A stretch of DNA of 64,000 bases from Prunus persica (Eukaryota; Streptophyta; Magnoliopsida; Rosales; Rosaceae): NCBI RefSeq assembly GCF_000346465.2, contig NC_034016.1, positions 8,526,611 through 8,590,610 on the forward strand. Direction: 5' to 3'. Below the pieces are notes generated by a model, which was given only the letters and a program-made list of their open reading frames with translations, made no database searches and had not been told where the DNA came from. Within the stretch, counting starts at the first letter, position 1. Each line of letters starts with the position of its first letter. This document shows, in pieces, positions 1 through 15,000 of the stretch. The translations under genes and the position numbers were made by a program.

Positions 1-3000
1 GCCATTGCCAGTGACCAAACTACCTGGGGTATGGTTATTGTTGTATATTGAGCGTGGGCATTTTCCCCATCTCTTCTATGTTACACATTTTAATTCATAT
101 TATAGAAGCTATTTCAGATATGACTTTATCATAATATTGGGGAATTTTATGTTTGTGCTAGAGTCAAGTTGCTGCCGGAAGCATAAATCTCAATGGAACT
201 CTTACAGTTGAAGTGCAGAGACCAGGTGGTGAGACTGCTATGGCAGACATTGTTCGTTTGGTAGAAGAAGCACAGAGTAGGGAAGCTCCTGTACAGCGCT
301 TGGCTGACAAGGTGATCCATTCATTCTTAGAGTATTTGGACATACATTATACTATAGTCGCTATTTTGCAGTAGTGATATCCAAAGTAAAGTATTTTCAA
401 TTTATAATAGTGGCTTATTACTTGTAGGGGTGCATGATGCAGAATGCATATTATTAGTTTTCCTACTTCTATTTGGATTAGTTTTCCTCTTATTAGTTTT
501 CCTAATTCTTAAAGATTCCTTCTTGTTAAAGGATCTCTTATTAGTTAATTTGCTTTCCTCTTTCTTAAAGTTTACTTTTCCTTTTCCTAGACTAAAAAGG
601 GTTTTGCCTCTATAAATAGAGTTGTTTGTAATCTTTTAAGGCAGACTTAATTAATGATAAATTTCCTTACTTTAAACTCTCTAATTCCTTCCCTTCCCTT
701 TGTCTCTTCGATCTCTAATTCTTCTCCTCGATCCTTAATTTCTTCTCTGTTCTATTGCTCAAGTGTTTACTCTAAACATACGGGCTGTTTACTCTAAACC
801 TACGGGCTGTTCTACATCAATTGGTAATCAGAGCCTTCCCTCACTTTTGTTTGCGTTTGCTCTCTCCCATGGTGCCCCAAACCGTGGCCAGCCTTGTAGA
901 ACAATTTCCTGCGTTCCAAGACAAAGTTTCTGACGATATCGTTGGCATGGAAACCCAACTCTCCAAACTCAGCGTTGACCTCAAAGACGAGTTGGTACAG
1001 GCTCCCACACATCGTGCGAAAACGGACCTGGCCATCACCAAACTCCAAGACTCCGTTCAGTTGCTTATCAATCACTTTCGGGCTGGACATGCTGAACCTT
1101 CTTCTACCTTCGTAGTGCTCTTGAGTTCCTCGACGCCACCACCAAAAAGTGGCCTTCTACCCAATCCACTTGTGGATCAAAAACTCAGGGCCGTGCCATA
1201 CGGCATGCCTCATAGCTCCACTAGGCTCTCGCTTGATGAGCCCAAGGCTCAATTGGAGCCTTCCTTTTCTTTTGGGTCTCTGGCACCGCCCCATTATACC
1301 CAACACACAATGGGCCCTTCTACAGTTCCACATGACCAAGGTACTCATCCCCCTTGCCATTTTGACAACGATGTCATCCACCACATCAAGCCTACTGCTC
1401 CTACTTTTGATGGTCATGGGGATCCTACGATGTTTCTTGATTGGGTTCAAGCCATGGAAGATTATTTCGCCTGGTACGATTTGACGGATGCTCATAAACT
1501 TCGCATTGGTAAGATGATGCTACAAGGAACCGCTAGACAATATTGGAATTCCATGGAGGAGCAACTATACCAATTTGGACAGCCGCCTGTGACTCTCTGG
1601 GACGAGATGAAATTAAAGCTTCGCGAACAATATCTTCCCACCTTTTATTGCCATTAATTGTATGACCAATTATGGACCCTTTCACAAGGAAGTTTAAACG
1701 TTATTGAATTCCACGCTCGTTTTATCGAACACAAGATACGTGTGGGGATTCGTGAAGAACCCGACATCACTATGTCTCACTTTATCCATGGTCTTTGTGA
1801 CGATGTCAAATGTGAAGTCCGGAGGTTCCGTCCGCATATTCTGGAAGATGCATATTGCCACGCATTGGAACCTGAAACTTTTTTGCGTTCACAACGTCGA
1901 TATACATGGCATTTTGGGCACTCTTCCACTCTTACTCCAAACCGTAGAACTCCTAGCTCTAAATATGGCGTTGTCGGTCCACCTGCTCCTACCATACCTG
2001 CAACAGAAAAAGGACTAGCCCATCCACGGCTTCTCATATAGAATGCTATCGTTGCCACACTAAGGGCCACATCGCCTCCCGTTGTCCCCACAGAACTTTA
2101 ACCCTTGGCTCCCTCAATGAAGACTTTTGTGTGGACGAGTATGTGGAGCCCCTTGAACCTGTTTATGATCCAGAACTTGATAATTGCTGTGAGGAGGCGG
2201 CGTTTCACCAACTGAGTGTTATGTATTGTATTTATTTAGCACCTAAATCTCCACCTCCTGATTCATGGAAGTGCACAAGTATCTTTCAAACCTATGTCCC
2301 TTGCGGTACCAATAGATGCCAACTAGTTATTGATGAGAGAAGTACGCTGAATGTTATCTCTAAAACTGCTATCGATCGCCTTCACCTTCAGGCTGAGCCA
2401 CACCCCCATCCTTTTCATGTTGGCTGGGTCGATAAAACCAGGGTACCTGTTACCGAAAGATGTCTTGTTCCTCTTCAATTGGGTCCCTGTCATGAGCAAC
2501 GTTATTGTGATATCCTACCTATGAGTAAAGCACATGTGCTCCTAGGCCGGCCTTGGCTTTATGACCGCCGTGTGAAAAGTTGCAGTAGAGAGCACCTATA
2601 CTTTTCAACATGAAGGAAAGAACATAACATAACGGTAAAGCCTTCCAATTCGGCCATCAAACCAACTAAGGATGTTCAACCAACATTGTCAATTAAAGAG
2701 AACGCTTTGGAGCATCGATTGAGTATTTTATCACCTATAGACTTTGCAAACGAACTGCAAGAAACTCGTGTGGTCTTTGCTTTCTTGCTTAAACTGGCAT
2801 CTGACTACACCCCCACTCCACTTGCCGAACCCATACAACAGCTCCTCACTAAATTTTCTAATGTCATACCTGATGACGTACCAGATGACCTACCTTCAGT
2901 GAGAGAGATTCAACATGCCATTGACCTTGTTCCTGGTTTGCAAATTCCTAATCTTCCCCATTATCGTATGAATCCACCTGAGCGAGCGGAATTGAATCGA

Positions 3001-6000
3001 CAAATTCAGGGGTTGCTGGCTATGGGCTTTATTCGTCATAGCTTAAGTCCTTGTGCTGTTCCAGTTCTCCTTACCCCCAAAAAGGATGACTCCTGGCGAG
3101 TGTGTGGATAGTCGCGCCGTAAATAAAATTACAGTTAAGTATCGTTTCCCCATACCGTGACTTGAGGATATGTTGGATGATTTGGCGGGTTCCCAATGGT
3201 TTTCAAAGATAGATCTTCGCAGTGGCTACCATCAAATCCGTATTCGTGAAGGAGATGAGTGGAAAAACGCATTAAAAACCCCTGATGGCTTATATGAGTG
3301 GCTTGTGATGCCCTTTGGCATGTCCAATGCACCCAGCACGTTCATGAGGTGATGACTCGTGTTACGACCTTATATTGGTAAATTTATGGTAGTTTATTTT
3401 GATGATGTATTGATATACAGCCACTCTCGGGAGGAACGTCTCCAACATCTTAGGACAATATTCTCTACTTTACAGAGGGAAAAATTGTATGCCAACTTAA
3501 AAAAATGTTCGTTTCTTCAACCTCAAGTTTTATTCTTGGGGTTCAATATTTCTGCGGCTGGGGTTAGCACAGATCCTGCCAAGGTGGAGGCTATTATTGG
3601 TTGGCCAACACCCATGACTTTGACAGAGGCACGCAGCTTTCTTGGCCTCACCTCTTTTTATTGACGATTTATGCCAGGGTTCAGTACTATTATGGCACCA
3701 GTAACTGATTGTATGAAACAAGGAGCTTTTCTTTGAACCCCTACGGCTACCAAGGCCTTTACAATTTTGAAGCAGAAGATGACTTAAGTGCCTGCTCTTC
3801 GACATCCTGATTTGACTAAAGTCTTTGAAGTCGCATGTGACGCTTCCGGAGTTGGGATTGGTGGTGTGCTTAGCCAAGAAGGACATCCCGTAGCATACTT
3901 TAGTGAGAAACTTAATGAAGCAAAGCAACGTTATTCTACTTATGATAAGGAGTTTTATGTTGTGATACAAGCACTTCGGTATTGGCAATATTACCTACTG
4001 CCAAACGAATTTGTGTCGTATTCAAATCATCAAGCTTTGAAATATCTCCACTCTCAATGCACCATTAGCAGTGGACATGTTAAGTGGTCCGAATATCTCC
4101 AGATCTTTACATTTGTTTTACGACACCGTCCAGGCATTGACAATAAGGCAGCCGATGCCCTTAGTTGCGTGGCTACTATTTTGCACACAATGACAGTTCA
4201 GATAACCGAGTTTGATCGTATTAAGACTGAGTATTTGTCTTGTCCATATTTTGGAATCATTTTTCAGGAAGTTTCCAATGGTAACCGTCGCGAGTATGTA
4301 GACTTTATTACAAGAGATGGGTTCTTATTTCGAGGAACACAATTATGTATTCCTCGTACTTCTCTCCGTGAATTCCTTGTTTGGGAACTACATGGTGGCG
4401 GCCTCGCAGGACATTTTGGCAAAGATAAGACTACTGCCTTGGTGGAAGATCGTTTCTATTGGCCATCATTAAAACGTGATGTTGCTCATCTCATCTCCCA
4501 ATGCCGCACATGTTAGCTAGCTAAAGCTCGCAAACGTAACACAGGTTTATATACCCCTCTACCAATACCTCATGCACCATGGAAGGATCTTAGTATGCAT
4601 TTCGTGCTTGGTTTACCTAAGACTAGTCGCGGCTATGACTCTATCTTTGTCGTAGTTGATCGTTTTTCTAAAATGGCACATTTTCTGCCTTGTGCCAAAA
4701 ATACTGATGCTTCTTATGTGGCCAAGTTATTTTTTAAGGAAGTAGTCTGTTTGCATGGCCTCCCTGTCTCTGTTGTTTCTGATCGTGATGTCAAATTTGT
4801 TAGTTATTTTTGGAAGACTTTGTGAAAGCTTTTCGGTACTACTTTGATGTTTTCTTCTGCTTTCCATCCCCAAACAGATGGTCAAACTGAAGTGGTTAAT
4901 CGCAGCGTTGGTGATTTACTCTGCTGTTTAGTTGGGGATAAACCTGGTAATTGGGATCTCTTGTTGCCTGTGGCTGAGTTTGCTTATAACAACTCAATTA
5001 ATTGAAGTACCGGTAAGAGTCCTTTTGAGGTGGTTAATGGGTTTTCTCCCTGATCACCTGTTGATTTAGTTGCTCTTCCTGTGGCTGCCTGCGCCTCAGA
5101 TTCTGCTATGTCGTTTGCTGAACATATTAGGCAACTGCATGATGACATCCGTAGGCAGATATCCATGCACACCAACACTTATAAATTGGCAGCCAATGCT
5201 CATCGTCGTCAACAGGAGTTTCAGGAAGGGGATTTTGTTATGGTGCGGATTTGTCCTGAACATTTTCCTAAGCACTCTTTTAAGAAGCTTCATGCTCGTT
5301 CAATGGGTCCTTATCGTATCATTAAGAAGCTTGGGTCCAATGCTTATTTGATTGAGTTGCCTGCAGATATGCATATAAGTCCCATTTTCAATATTTCTGA
5401 TTTATCTCCTTATCGGGGCACCTTTTCTCCACCTATTTCTATGGATGTTGCTCAGGGTTCCACTCCTCCTATGGTGCCGCGTATTCCTTCTACTAGTTCT
5501 GTCCCTACAGATCAGATTGAGGACGTCTTGGATCATGAAGTTGTGGCCTCGTCTATTGGAGGTTCTACCCGTTATCTTGTTCGTTGGGTTGGAAGGCCTG
5601 CTACTGAGGATACTTGGATTACAGAAGCTGAATTTTGCCAGTTGGATTCTACTCTTCTGCAAAGTTATCAGGATGCTCTTCATGATCTGGATTTGGCTGC
5701 ATCCCGTCCTCCCATCATCCATACTTACAAACGTCGTCGTCATCCATAATCTTGGTTTACTCGCCAGTGTCGAGTTCTTTTTCGGTGGGGGAGAATGATG
5801 CAGAATGCATATTATTACTTTTCCTCTTATTAGTTTTCCTATTATTAGTTTTCCTAGTTCTTAAAGATTCCTTCTTGTTAAAGGATCTCTTATTAGTTAA
5901 TTTGCTTTCCTATTTCTTAAAGTTTACTTTTCCTTTTCCTAGACTAAAAAGGGTTTTGCCTCTATAAATAGAGTTGTTTGTAATTTTTAGGCAGACTTGG

Positions 6001-9000
6001 TTAATGATAAATTTCCTTACTTTAAACTCTCTGATTCCTTCCCTTTCCCTTCGTCTCTTCGATCTCTAATTCTTCTCCTCGCTCCCTTATTTCTTCTCTG
6101 TTCTATTGCTCAAGTGTTTACTCTAAACTTATGGGCTGTTTATTCTAAACCTTGGGGCTGTTCTACATCAGTGCACATGGGCTGGATTCGGTCGGTTTTG
6201 GTCTCAAAGTGACCTGAACCGACATAGTGGGTTTGCAATTTTTTGAAACCAAATTGTGTTTGTTCTTTCTCTTAAATCTTGACAGAGGGTGAAGTTGCCC
6301 ACGGGTGATGGGGCTTATGTACAAATGATTGCATTCTGAGTGTTTGAAGAAACACTAAATCTTGGCTTTTCTGGCAGCTTTTGCTGCCGTCAAAGTTTTG
6401 TTTCACATTGGGTGCAATTCTGCATCCCTTATGCTGATAACTAGCTAGAACCCGATGGATTCCGCACCTGGTGAGAGTATAGAATGCTTTCTCAGGTCTT
6501 AGGATTGAATAATACTCACCTAAAGTTTGGTAGTTTTGGTGGAAATTTTGGCAAAATCCACAAGAAAACTAATTTCCAACAATATCAGATGTTGCCAATA
6601 CTTTGGAGATATGCGAGAAAATATGCCTTTCACTATGTTTTGACTATCGAACCTTGGATATTTCCGATATCTTGGTTGAAGTGCAAAGTAGACGCGTACA
6701 CAAAAGTTTCACGGTATTGTTTGAACAAGTGACCCTGTGAGACTTGGATATGGGTTAGATACTTTTATGATTTGGTGTTGCCATAAATTTTATCTTGTTC
6801 TAACTTCTAATTCAATGCATCGCTTACTAGTGAGAATCTTTTATGCTTACTCTGTGTTCTTGTGTTTAGTTTTATTGTATTCTTTTTCTTGTTTCTGGAC
6901 CAAAACTTTTAATCAAGTACAACAAAGCAACTTACATGTACGCAGTTGCCATAACTTAATTTGTCAATCACACTTACTTGAATGGTGTTCGTCTTTTGAT
7001 TGGTTTGGTTTCACCAGGTGGCTGGGCATTTTACATATGGAGTAATGACACTCTCTGCTGCCACATTTTTATTCTGGAGCTTGATTGGTGGTCATATTTT
7101 ACCTGCTGCTTTTCACGGAGGAAATTCAGTTTCATTAGCATTGCAACTCTCTTGCAGTGTTCTGGTATGACCTAGATTTTTATCACACTTAAAAACTTGA
7201 AAGTAACCCTAAGAATTCTTCAATACCATCAAGGAAGCTCATATCTTATCTTCTAGTTTGCCTCTTGGAAAGTTGGAAACTGGTAATTAATCATTGATTC
7301 GATACGAGTTTTAAAATGATTGTCACTTAAAAGAAGGAAAAACTTCCTAGCTGCATTGTCTGATTGACATTTGCTTTTACTTTTAAAAAAAAATTCCATT
7401 TTTCATTAATCTGTGTTTTCTGATTGCAGGTTGTTGCTTGTCCATGTGCCCTTGGGCTTGCCACACCTACAGCTGTGCTGGTAATCTCTTTGCAAACACT
7501 ACTTACTGCCATACAAGGAATATTTTGTTGTTTTACTTCATTAAAATATTTTTTTGTTTTGGTTGTGACCAACATGAAACCCACATGGTGCATGTTAATC
7601 TGAAAAGTTATGAGGGTAATGGGAACATTCATAATGTTTCAACCAAAATGGTGTTTTAAACAAGATATTAAATACTTGTCTCCACGAAATTATCGAAGGT
7701 TTGAATGCATGGAAGTACGGATGGAAATTTTAATCTCATAAAAAAGGTGAGGGAAACGAGAAATTATGAATAAGCTCGAAAATCTTCAAACGCAAGAGAA
7801 GTATATTTAATCATTTATTTATTATTTTAATTTTTTTTTTTTTGGGAGAAACTAAAGTCTGTAGTAGGTTCGTTTAGAGTGGATAAAATGCGTGCATACA
7901 AACACTAATGAAATATAAACCATTATTCAAATCATTTGAAACAAAAACTTAAGGTTTAGTTAGTACAAGAACATTTGTAAGTATTGGTGTGCATATGCAC
8001 GCACTTTACTACTCTTATGTGTTGGTCTGAGTTGTATAGTTGACAAAATGGTGTTTTAAACAAGATATTAAATACTGGTCTCCACAAAATTATCAAAGGC
8101 TTGAATGCATGGAAGTACAGACGGAAATTTTGATCTTATAAAAAACTTGAGGGAAACGAGAAATTATGAATAAGCTTGAAAATCTTCAAACGAAAGAGAA
8201 GTATATTTAATCAATTATTTATTATTATTAATTTTTTTTTTTGGGAGAAACTTAAGTGTCTAGTAGGTTCGTTTAGAGTGGATAAAATGCGTGCATACAA
8301 ACACTAATGAAATATAAACCATTATACAAATCATTTGAAACAAAAACTTAAGGTTTAGTTAATACAAGAGCATTTGTAAGTACTGGTGTTCGTATGCACA
8401 CACTTTACTACTCTTAATAAACCTACTATGTGTTAGTCTGAGTTGTATAGTTGACTAAATAGTGTAGGAAAGTTTTTAATTAGTTGTAATTTCATGTAAT
8501 TGCTAGAATTATTTTCCTTTAATTGTAATTTTTGTATATTTTAAATACCATCCAGTGGAAGTTGAGTAATAAATCAGAACATAATTTACAATCCTACTTT
8601 CTATGTTACCGACTTTAATTTGCGGAAACGCTATTACTTAGAAATGGTCTTGTACTTGTTATGCCATAAATATTTCTAATGTTTTTGTTAATAGAATGTA
8701 TATACTTTGTTTTTTATTGCAACGCCTTCAAGGCTCAGACCCTTTGCTTGGCTTAGTCTTTTCTGCCTATCAAAAGCTATATATGATGCCATAAAATGAT
8801 AAACAGAACGTGAACAGGATATGCTAGTTTCTGAATTCAGCTTACTTTGTATTTAAGCAATTGCATTTTAGAGAAACCACTCCCAACAACTGACCACAAG
8901 GTAAGGTTGGCACACACTCTGCAAACAAAATCATTACCTCTGTAAGTTTCATTTGTTTGATAAGTGCTAAATTTGAATTTACTTGCGTATGATATATCAA

Positions 9001-12000
9001 ATTTATCTTCAGTATTGAGTGCTTTCTAGGTTGGGACTTCATTGGGAGCAAAAAGAGGACTGCTTTTGCGTGGTGGAAATATTTTAGAGAAGTTTTCAAT
9101 GGTGAACACTATAGTGTTTGATAAAACAGGGACTCTGACAATGGGCAAACCTGTTGTGACAAAGATTTTGACACCTGAACGTTCAAAGGTTACTGACTTA
9201 CAGTTGAGTGGTGAAAAATTTTCAATCTCACATGACTGTTTCATTTAAGGGAATTGAATTTGCCAGAAGCTTTTCTAATTACATTAGAAAATGGTTCCTT
9301 TATTTTTCTGTGAAACAATAAGAGTTCAGCATGCTTCTATGATCTCTTCTCTTCGACCCTTGCCAACAATTGCAAGGGAATTTACAACTCTTAACTTCCT
9401 AGCCCCGATCCAAACCCAAACCGAAAGAAAAATAATAGAGAAGTGTAAATATACGTAGTTCACCCCAAATTAGGCTATGTTCATGATCTATTAAATAAAT
9501 AAAGAAATTAAAAATAGGTTCTTCACTCATGCTAAAGTAAGATCCCTTTACTCAACATTGTTCAGAATAGGGAACCAAAACCAAAGGTCAACAAGCAGGA
9601 CACTGAAACTGTTCCTCTTGCTTAATTGAATGGCATCTTATCACATATTGCTTATGGATTGCTGTCTAGCTGCATGTGTTGATGTAAGTAATGTGTTTAA
9701 GTAGTTTAGTGACATATGCATTACCAATTATTTCCTCGAGTGCATTTGTTTGATCTGTTTTACAATCCACCTGTACTACTAGAATAAATTCTGGGTGTTG
9801 CAACGAATTTATGCAGTTTTTAGGACCCAAATGCATTTGAAGTGGATGAAATTTTTTTATGACTTGATTATCAGAGGTGCAACTTGACCAAATAACTCAT
9901 CCTTTTCATGGATACACATTGCGTTACTTTAGCTGTTTTATAATTTACACATGACTACAAAGATGAGTACACATAACCATATAGAAGTGATCTTTTTACC
10001 TTTATCATCAACTCAGTCCGGAGTCTTTCCAATCTGTGTTTTTTACCTGTTATATTGGTTAAGTAATTTATTATCTAGAAATTAGATCAGTTAAAGAAAG
10101 ATTACAACTCAGAGCTTTTGTCACTAGGTTTTTACCATTAAGATGAAAATTGGAGTGATTTTTCTTTTAATCTTTTAACAGAGAAAAGTTTAACCATACT
10201 TGGTCAGAAGTTGATGTTCTGAAGTTTGCTGCTGGAGTAGAATCAAATACAGTTCATCCTGTTGGGAAAGCTATTGTGGAAGCTGCTCAGGCTGTTAATT
10301 GCCACAATATGAAGGTTACTTCTTCTCAAGCTTTGTAAATGTGCTTCTTATGGATCATTTCGTCCTTAACTTATTGAACTGCATCTTGTTCCATACTGTT
10401 GAGGTGGATTTTGATTACTGTGCACAATATTTTATGGAGTGCATTCCTTATGGAATTTAATGTGAACCAGAGTTCTTAATAAGTGAACATATGATTCTTT
10501 CTCCTTAATGATTGCATATCTGGATTCTTCGTCGTTGTTTCAATTTTTCGTTATCCATCTATGACTCAGAAGAACCCAATCTTCTATTCTTCAGTTTGGC
10601 TTGGATCAGTGTGCAAGTTTTGTCAGTCTACATTTATTTTAAAGCCCACTAAACTCAACTGACATGGAAAACAAACACAGTAACTTTAATAAGTGAAAAT
10701 ATGATTCTTTCTCCTTCATGATTATGTATCTGGATTCTTCGTCTTTATTTCAACTTTTCATTATCCATCTATGATTCACAACAACCCAATCTTCTATTCC
10801 TCGGTTTGGCTTGGATGGGTATGCAAGTTTTGTCAGTCTACATTTATTTTAAAGCCCACTAAACTCAACTGACATGGAAAACAAACACAGTAGACTTTGA
10901 TAACTCAATAAACTGAGGCCCTGTTTGGGAGTGCTTTTGTACGATGCACTTCTACTTAGACGCTTTTTCTAGAAGTGAAAAAATGCGAGCACTGCCTGAA
11001 AACGCACTTTGAAATGCTTCATGAAGAAGAAGCTAGCAGGCGCTCCTCCAGAAATCATTTTTAAGTGTTTTAAAATCCAAAAGAAACCTTTTCTGCCAAA
11101 TGCCGCCAGAAGAGGTTTTGGTTATCTGAAAGCACTGCTAAAAGTCGAAATAGGATCGCAAAAGAAAAGGAGATAACTTAGATGAGACTCATCTTATTAT
11201 GCAGAAATAAGCTTAATCAGATTGGAAGATGACTTAAGATGAGTTTCACTGCCAATTACTGGTAGGAAGTTTTATCCTAAGTATGAAGAATGCCCATAAG
11301 AAAGTGTTTGATAGAAAAGAAAATACTAGGTTGAACTGTAAAATGAAAGCTTACATTCCATAGCTATGTAAAATAATCTGGCATTTGTATGGGGGTAAAT
11401 GCTCACTACTACTGGAGCTACTAGCCCCCACAAATATTTGCATCTTCTAAAATATGTTTAAACAATTTAATGTTGATCCTTTTGAAAAACGTAATCGTGT
11501 GGCATAATTTTACCCTTGGTTTTGATTGTTCCTAAATGTGAATTAAGTATTTAAGCAGCAGTTTCTTAGGCTTCTCTGGTGTTTTGGCCTGGGTAAAGTG
11601 TTGTTTGAGGTTGTCTCCTTTCATAGGTTATATGTCCTCTAATGGATTTTATTAAGGACAGATTTAGATTTTTTGTATCTTTGTGGACATCTTGGTCTAA
11701 GCACTTTAAGGATATTCCCTTTAGAGTGATTTCATCTTGACTGGGCTGGAGTTCTGTTCTTTTTTCATTTTTTCTTTTGTTTTTCTTTTCCCACTATATA
11801 GTATCTCATTTCTTACAAAGAAAAACAGAATGCATTTAGTGAACATGTCGCGTTCTAGGATAGATATATTATCAAGTGCATGTATTAACAAAATCATGGT
11901 GCTGAGATCATTTACCGTAAATCTTTATTTCAGATTGTAGATGGAACATTTTTGGAAGAACCTGGGTCTGGTGCTGTAGCAACTATTGAGAACAAAAAGG

Positions 12001-15000
12001 TTTCTATAGGAACTTTGGACTGGGTTCGAAGGTAATTAATTCCTCACTGGCCCTTTTGTAGTTTACAGGTTTCAATGGAATATAATAGTTTGTATTGCTT
12101 CGTATTTGCATATGAATTGCTGCTTGTGAATGTGTAATGCTTATGGGCATTGGTCATGGATTATGGTTAGGTAACTCAAAAGAACTTAGAATCCTACTTC
12201 TAATTGAAAGATTTAGATTGATGTAGAACAACATAAAGGAGGGTTATGCCTATGGTCATGGTGAACTGTTACGACTACAAATAACAATCTAAATGGAGAA
12301 GCGTGCTTTGACTTACGAAAATAAAAGGGTCTATAAGTAGCACAATTTGTGGGAAATGGGAGAATCTTTGAGAGAAAAAGAAGATATAGACCTGCTGTAA
12401 TTGGAGAGGATGAAAGAGAAGGTAAATCTAAATAGAGAGAGGGTACATGCATTCAGGGCTCCAAGCCATGAACAAAGGCTCATTTCTTTAACTCCAAGTT
12501 GCCTTTGACTTACAAAAGTGAGCCTTATTTATATAGGGGTTTGACATATAAAGGAATTAAAAAGAAAATCCTAGATATTTGTTAAAGAGTTGCAGACTTT
12601 TAAAGACATATTAAAGAATAGAAGATTCTTAGACCTTAAAAGATTTTAAATTGATATGACTCTTGACCTTAACTTTTAAATTGATATGACTAGTGAAAAT
12701 GGACTGACTGTTTTGCTTGCCTTAGACATTTTATTTTTGGACCAAAAGGCTTAGTCTTTGGCTTTGGCTTCCATATAGGATATGTTTTTTCTTATTGTGA
12801 TTTTAACCATTTGCTCTTGGATTGTGTGTTATCTCATATGTGCAGGCACGGAGTTAATGAGAATCCATTTCAAGAAGTAGAGGCCCATAAGAGTCAGTCT
12901 GTTGTTTATGTTGGCATTGATAGTACTCTTGCTGGTCTTATTTGTTTTGAGGATCAGATAAGGGAAGATGCTGGACAAGTTGTTAAATCTTTATCTAAGC
13001 AAGGGATAAATGTATACATGCTATCTGGGGACAAAAGAAATAACGCAGAGTATGTAGCATCTGTTGTTGGTATTCCGAAAGAGAAGGTAAGGTGTTTCCA
13101 ATTTTTTTAATTTTATTTTTTATTATGGTAAACAAAATTTTCATTACTTAGGAAACAAGGTACTAATGGTGAACAAGGAGCACTTTTAAAACAAAACTTC
13201 ATGAAACCAAAAAATCAATTCTACACTAAGAGAGATACAGCAAGACAGTAACAAGGAAAATTGCCAAAAAGACTTCCATACAGATGCATTCCGATCTGAT
13301 AAAATAACAGAGGACAGCTCCTTGGTCTTTAAGGTTAAACACTGGAATCTTTAAGAGTAAGACTCTGATTTCAATCTTTACCTGTTATAGTGACTGCTGA
13401 TTCCATAACTGAGGGTGGACAAATGAAACTTATTTTGATGGAAAGACAACACATGAGAACTGAATGAATTGCAGGGATATGTAATTAGTTAGAAATGGTG
13501 ACTGCATTGTTGGAAGAAACTACTCCTGAATGTGAGAAATTCAAATTATAAGCGTTCACAAAGCTTGGCTATGGAGAATTACTTCTGCCGAGCTGTAAAG
13601 ATTATTTTAACAAATAGATATGGCCTCCATAAAAATTGTTGGGATGCGAAGTTTGTCTTGAGGGGTTTGAGTCCATGTCCATGAAAAGATCCCAAAGATG
13701 GGAGGTTTTTTATTGTTGCTGTCAGTTTATGGTGGGAAGGGGGAACAAAGTTAGACTTTGGGAAGATTGTTGGGTACGGGAAATACCTTTGTACTCAAGA
13801 TTTCCTCGACTTTTCAGGTGTCTATGGGTTAAAATAATAGGGTGGCTGTTATGACAGAGGTTTGTGCAGCTTTTCTTTTGAAGACAGTTACATGAAGAAG
13901 AAACTGAGGACAGTTTTGGAGAGTACTCAGGTTTTTCAGCACATGGTCCAGATAGGAGGAAAAGGAAACTGGATTCATCAGTCTTAGGCCCGTTTGATTT
14001 ACCTGTGTTCCACAATCTGACTATATATATTTATAATTATCCCTATAGTAGGAATTATTTTTCCCCAAGTAATTTAAGTAGTGGTCTAAAGTGTTATACA
14101 ACTTTAAGCAGAACATAAAAAGCTTTTCCTCTATCGTTTTCAAAGGTAAAAGCTATGCTGTGGATTGCAGGTGATATCTGGTGTTAAACCGAGGGAAAAG
14201 AAGAAATTCATAACGGAACTTCAGAAGGATCAAAACATTGTAGCCATGGTTGGTGATGGAATTAATGATGCTGCAGCGTTAGCTTCATCACATGTTGGAA
14301 TTGCCATGGGTGGTGGTGTTGGAGCTGCTAGTGAGGTATCCTCTATTGTGCTACTGGGCAACAGACTTTCACAGGTACTTATAGAAAAATATAACTTTTG
14401 TAGTACAACATAACTATTTGCTTCATATCATGAACCATTTTACCTGTATAATTGCATCCATCCATTTCATTTCTAAGGGTTGAAAGGATGTTGTTCCTTA
14501 CCTTAGTTAAGGGTTAACGGTTTTCGTGCTGGGGGTGGGGTAGAGGGCTGAGTTCTTATGGAACTGCAGAGTGTTGGCTGTCATTGGGGCCTTATGGATG
14601 GAGAGGAATAGACGAATTTTTTAAGACTCCAATGGGATGTGGTCGAAGACTTGTGGCATATGGTGTTTCTTTGTCATCTCTTTGGGGTTTTGTTTCCAAT
14701 GTTTTCAAGGTTGTCAGTTTGTCTGCCTTATTGCTAGATTTGGAGGCATCTATTAGTAGTGTTTTCTTTTGGTTTGTTCCTGTGGCTAGTTTTGATCTGC
14801 TCTTGTTTTTTTTGGTTTGTTATATAGAAGTGGATTTTGGAACTACTGGTTGTACTGTTTAATATTTTGTTAATAAAAGTTCTCTCTTAAAAGAGAAGTA
14901 AAGAAATAGTTGATCAAAAATCGGTGAATTCCCAGTTAATTTGGGGTTGGGGTGCTAGAGGCAAAATATCTAATAACAACTCTTTTTAAGCAATTGAAGA

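Larger units (their letters stand above)
435..6170 (+). mobile_element. Ty3/gypsy chromovirus, full length but decayed, in a PAA1 intron
   Basis: Two LTRs of 385 and 375 bp begin TGATG and end CATCA and are flanked by the same 5-bp target duplication GTGCA (430-434 and 6171-6175). Between them are a tRNA-Met-like primer site, gag with zinc knuckle, protease, reverse transcriptase, RNase H, integrase and a C-terminal chromodomain, in the Ty3 order. A purine-rich tract (GGTGGGGGAGAA) directly precedes the 3' LTR. The chromodomain places it among chromoviruses; the short LTRs would suit the Reina clade, which I have not proved. The LTRs differ by many substitutions and small indels, so the insertion is not recent. 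It lies in the same orientation as the host gene. Confidence 0.93.

Noticed and set aside
822..834. tRNA gene suggested by the TGGTAATCAGAGC block
   Set aside because: It is only the primer site; no tRNA cloverleaf or A/B boxes around it. I found no tRNA or rRNA gene elsewhere in the window.
435..6170. Loss of PAA1 function through the chromovirus
   Set aside because: The element lies wholly within an intron; donor at 312 and acceptor at 7017 are intact and the exons join in frame.
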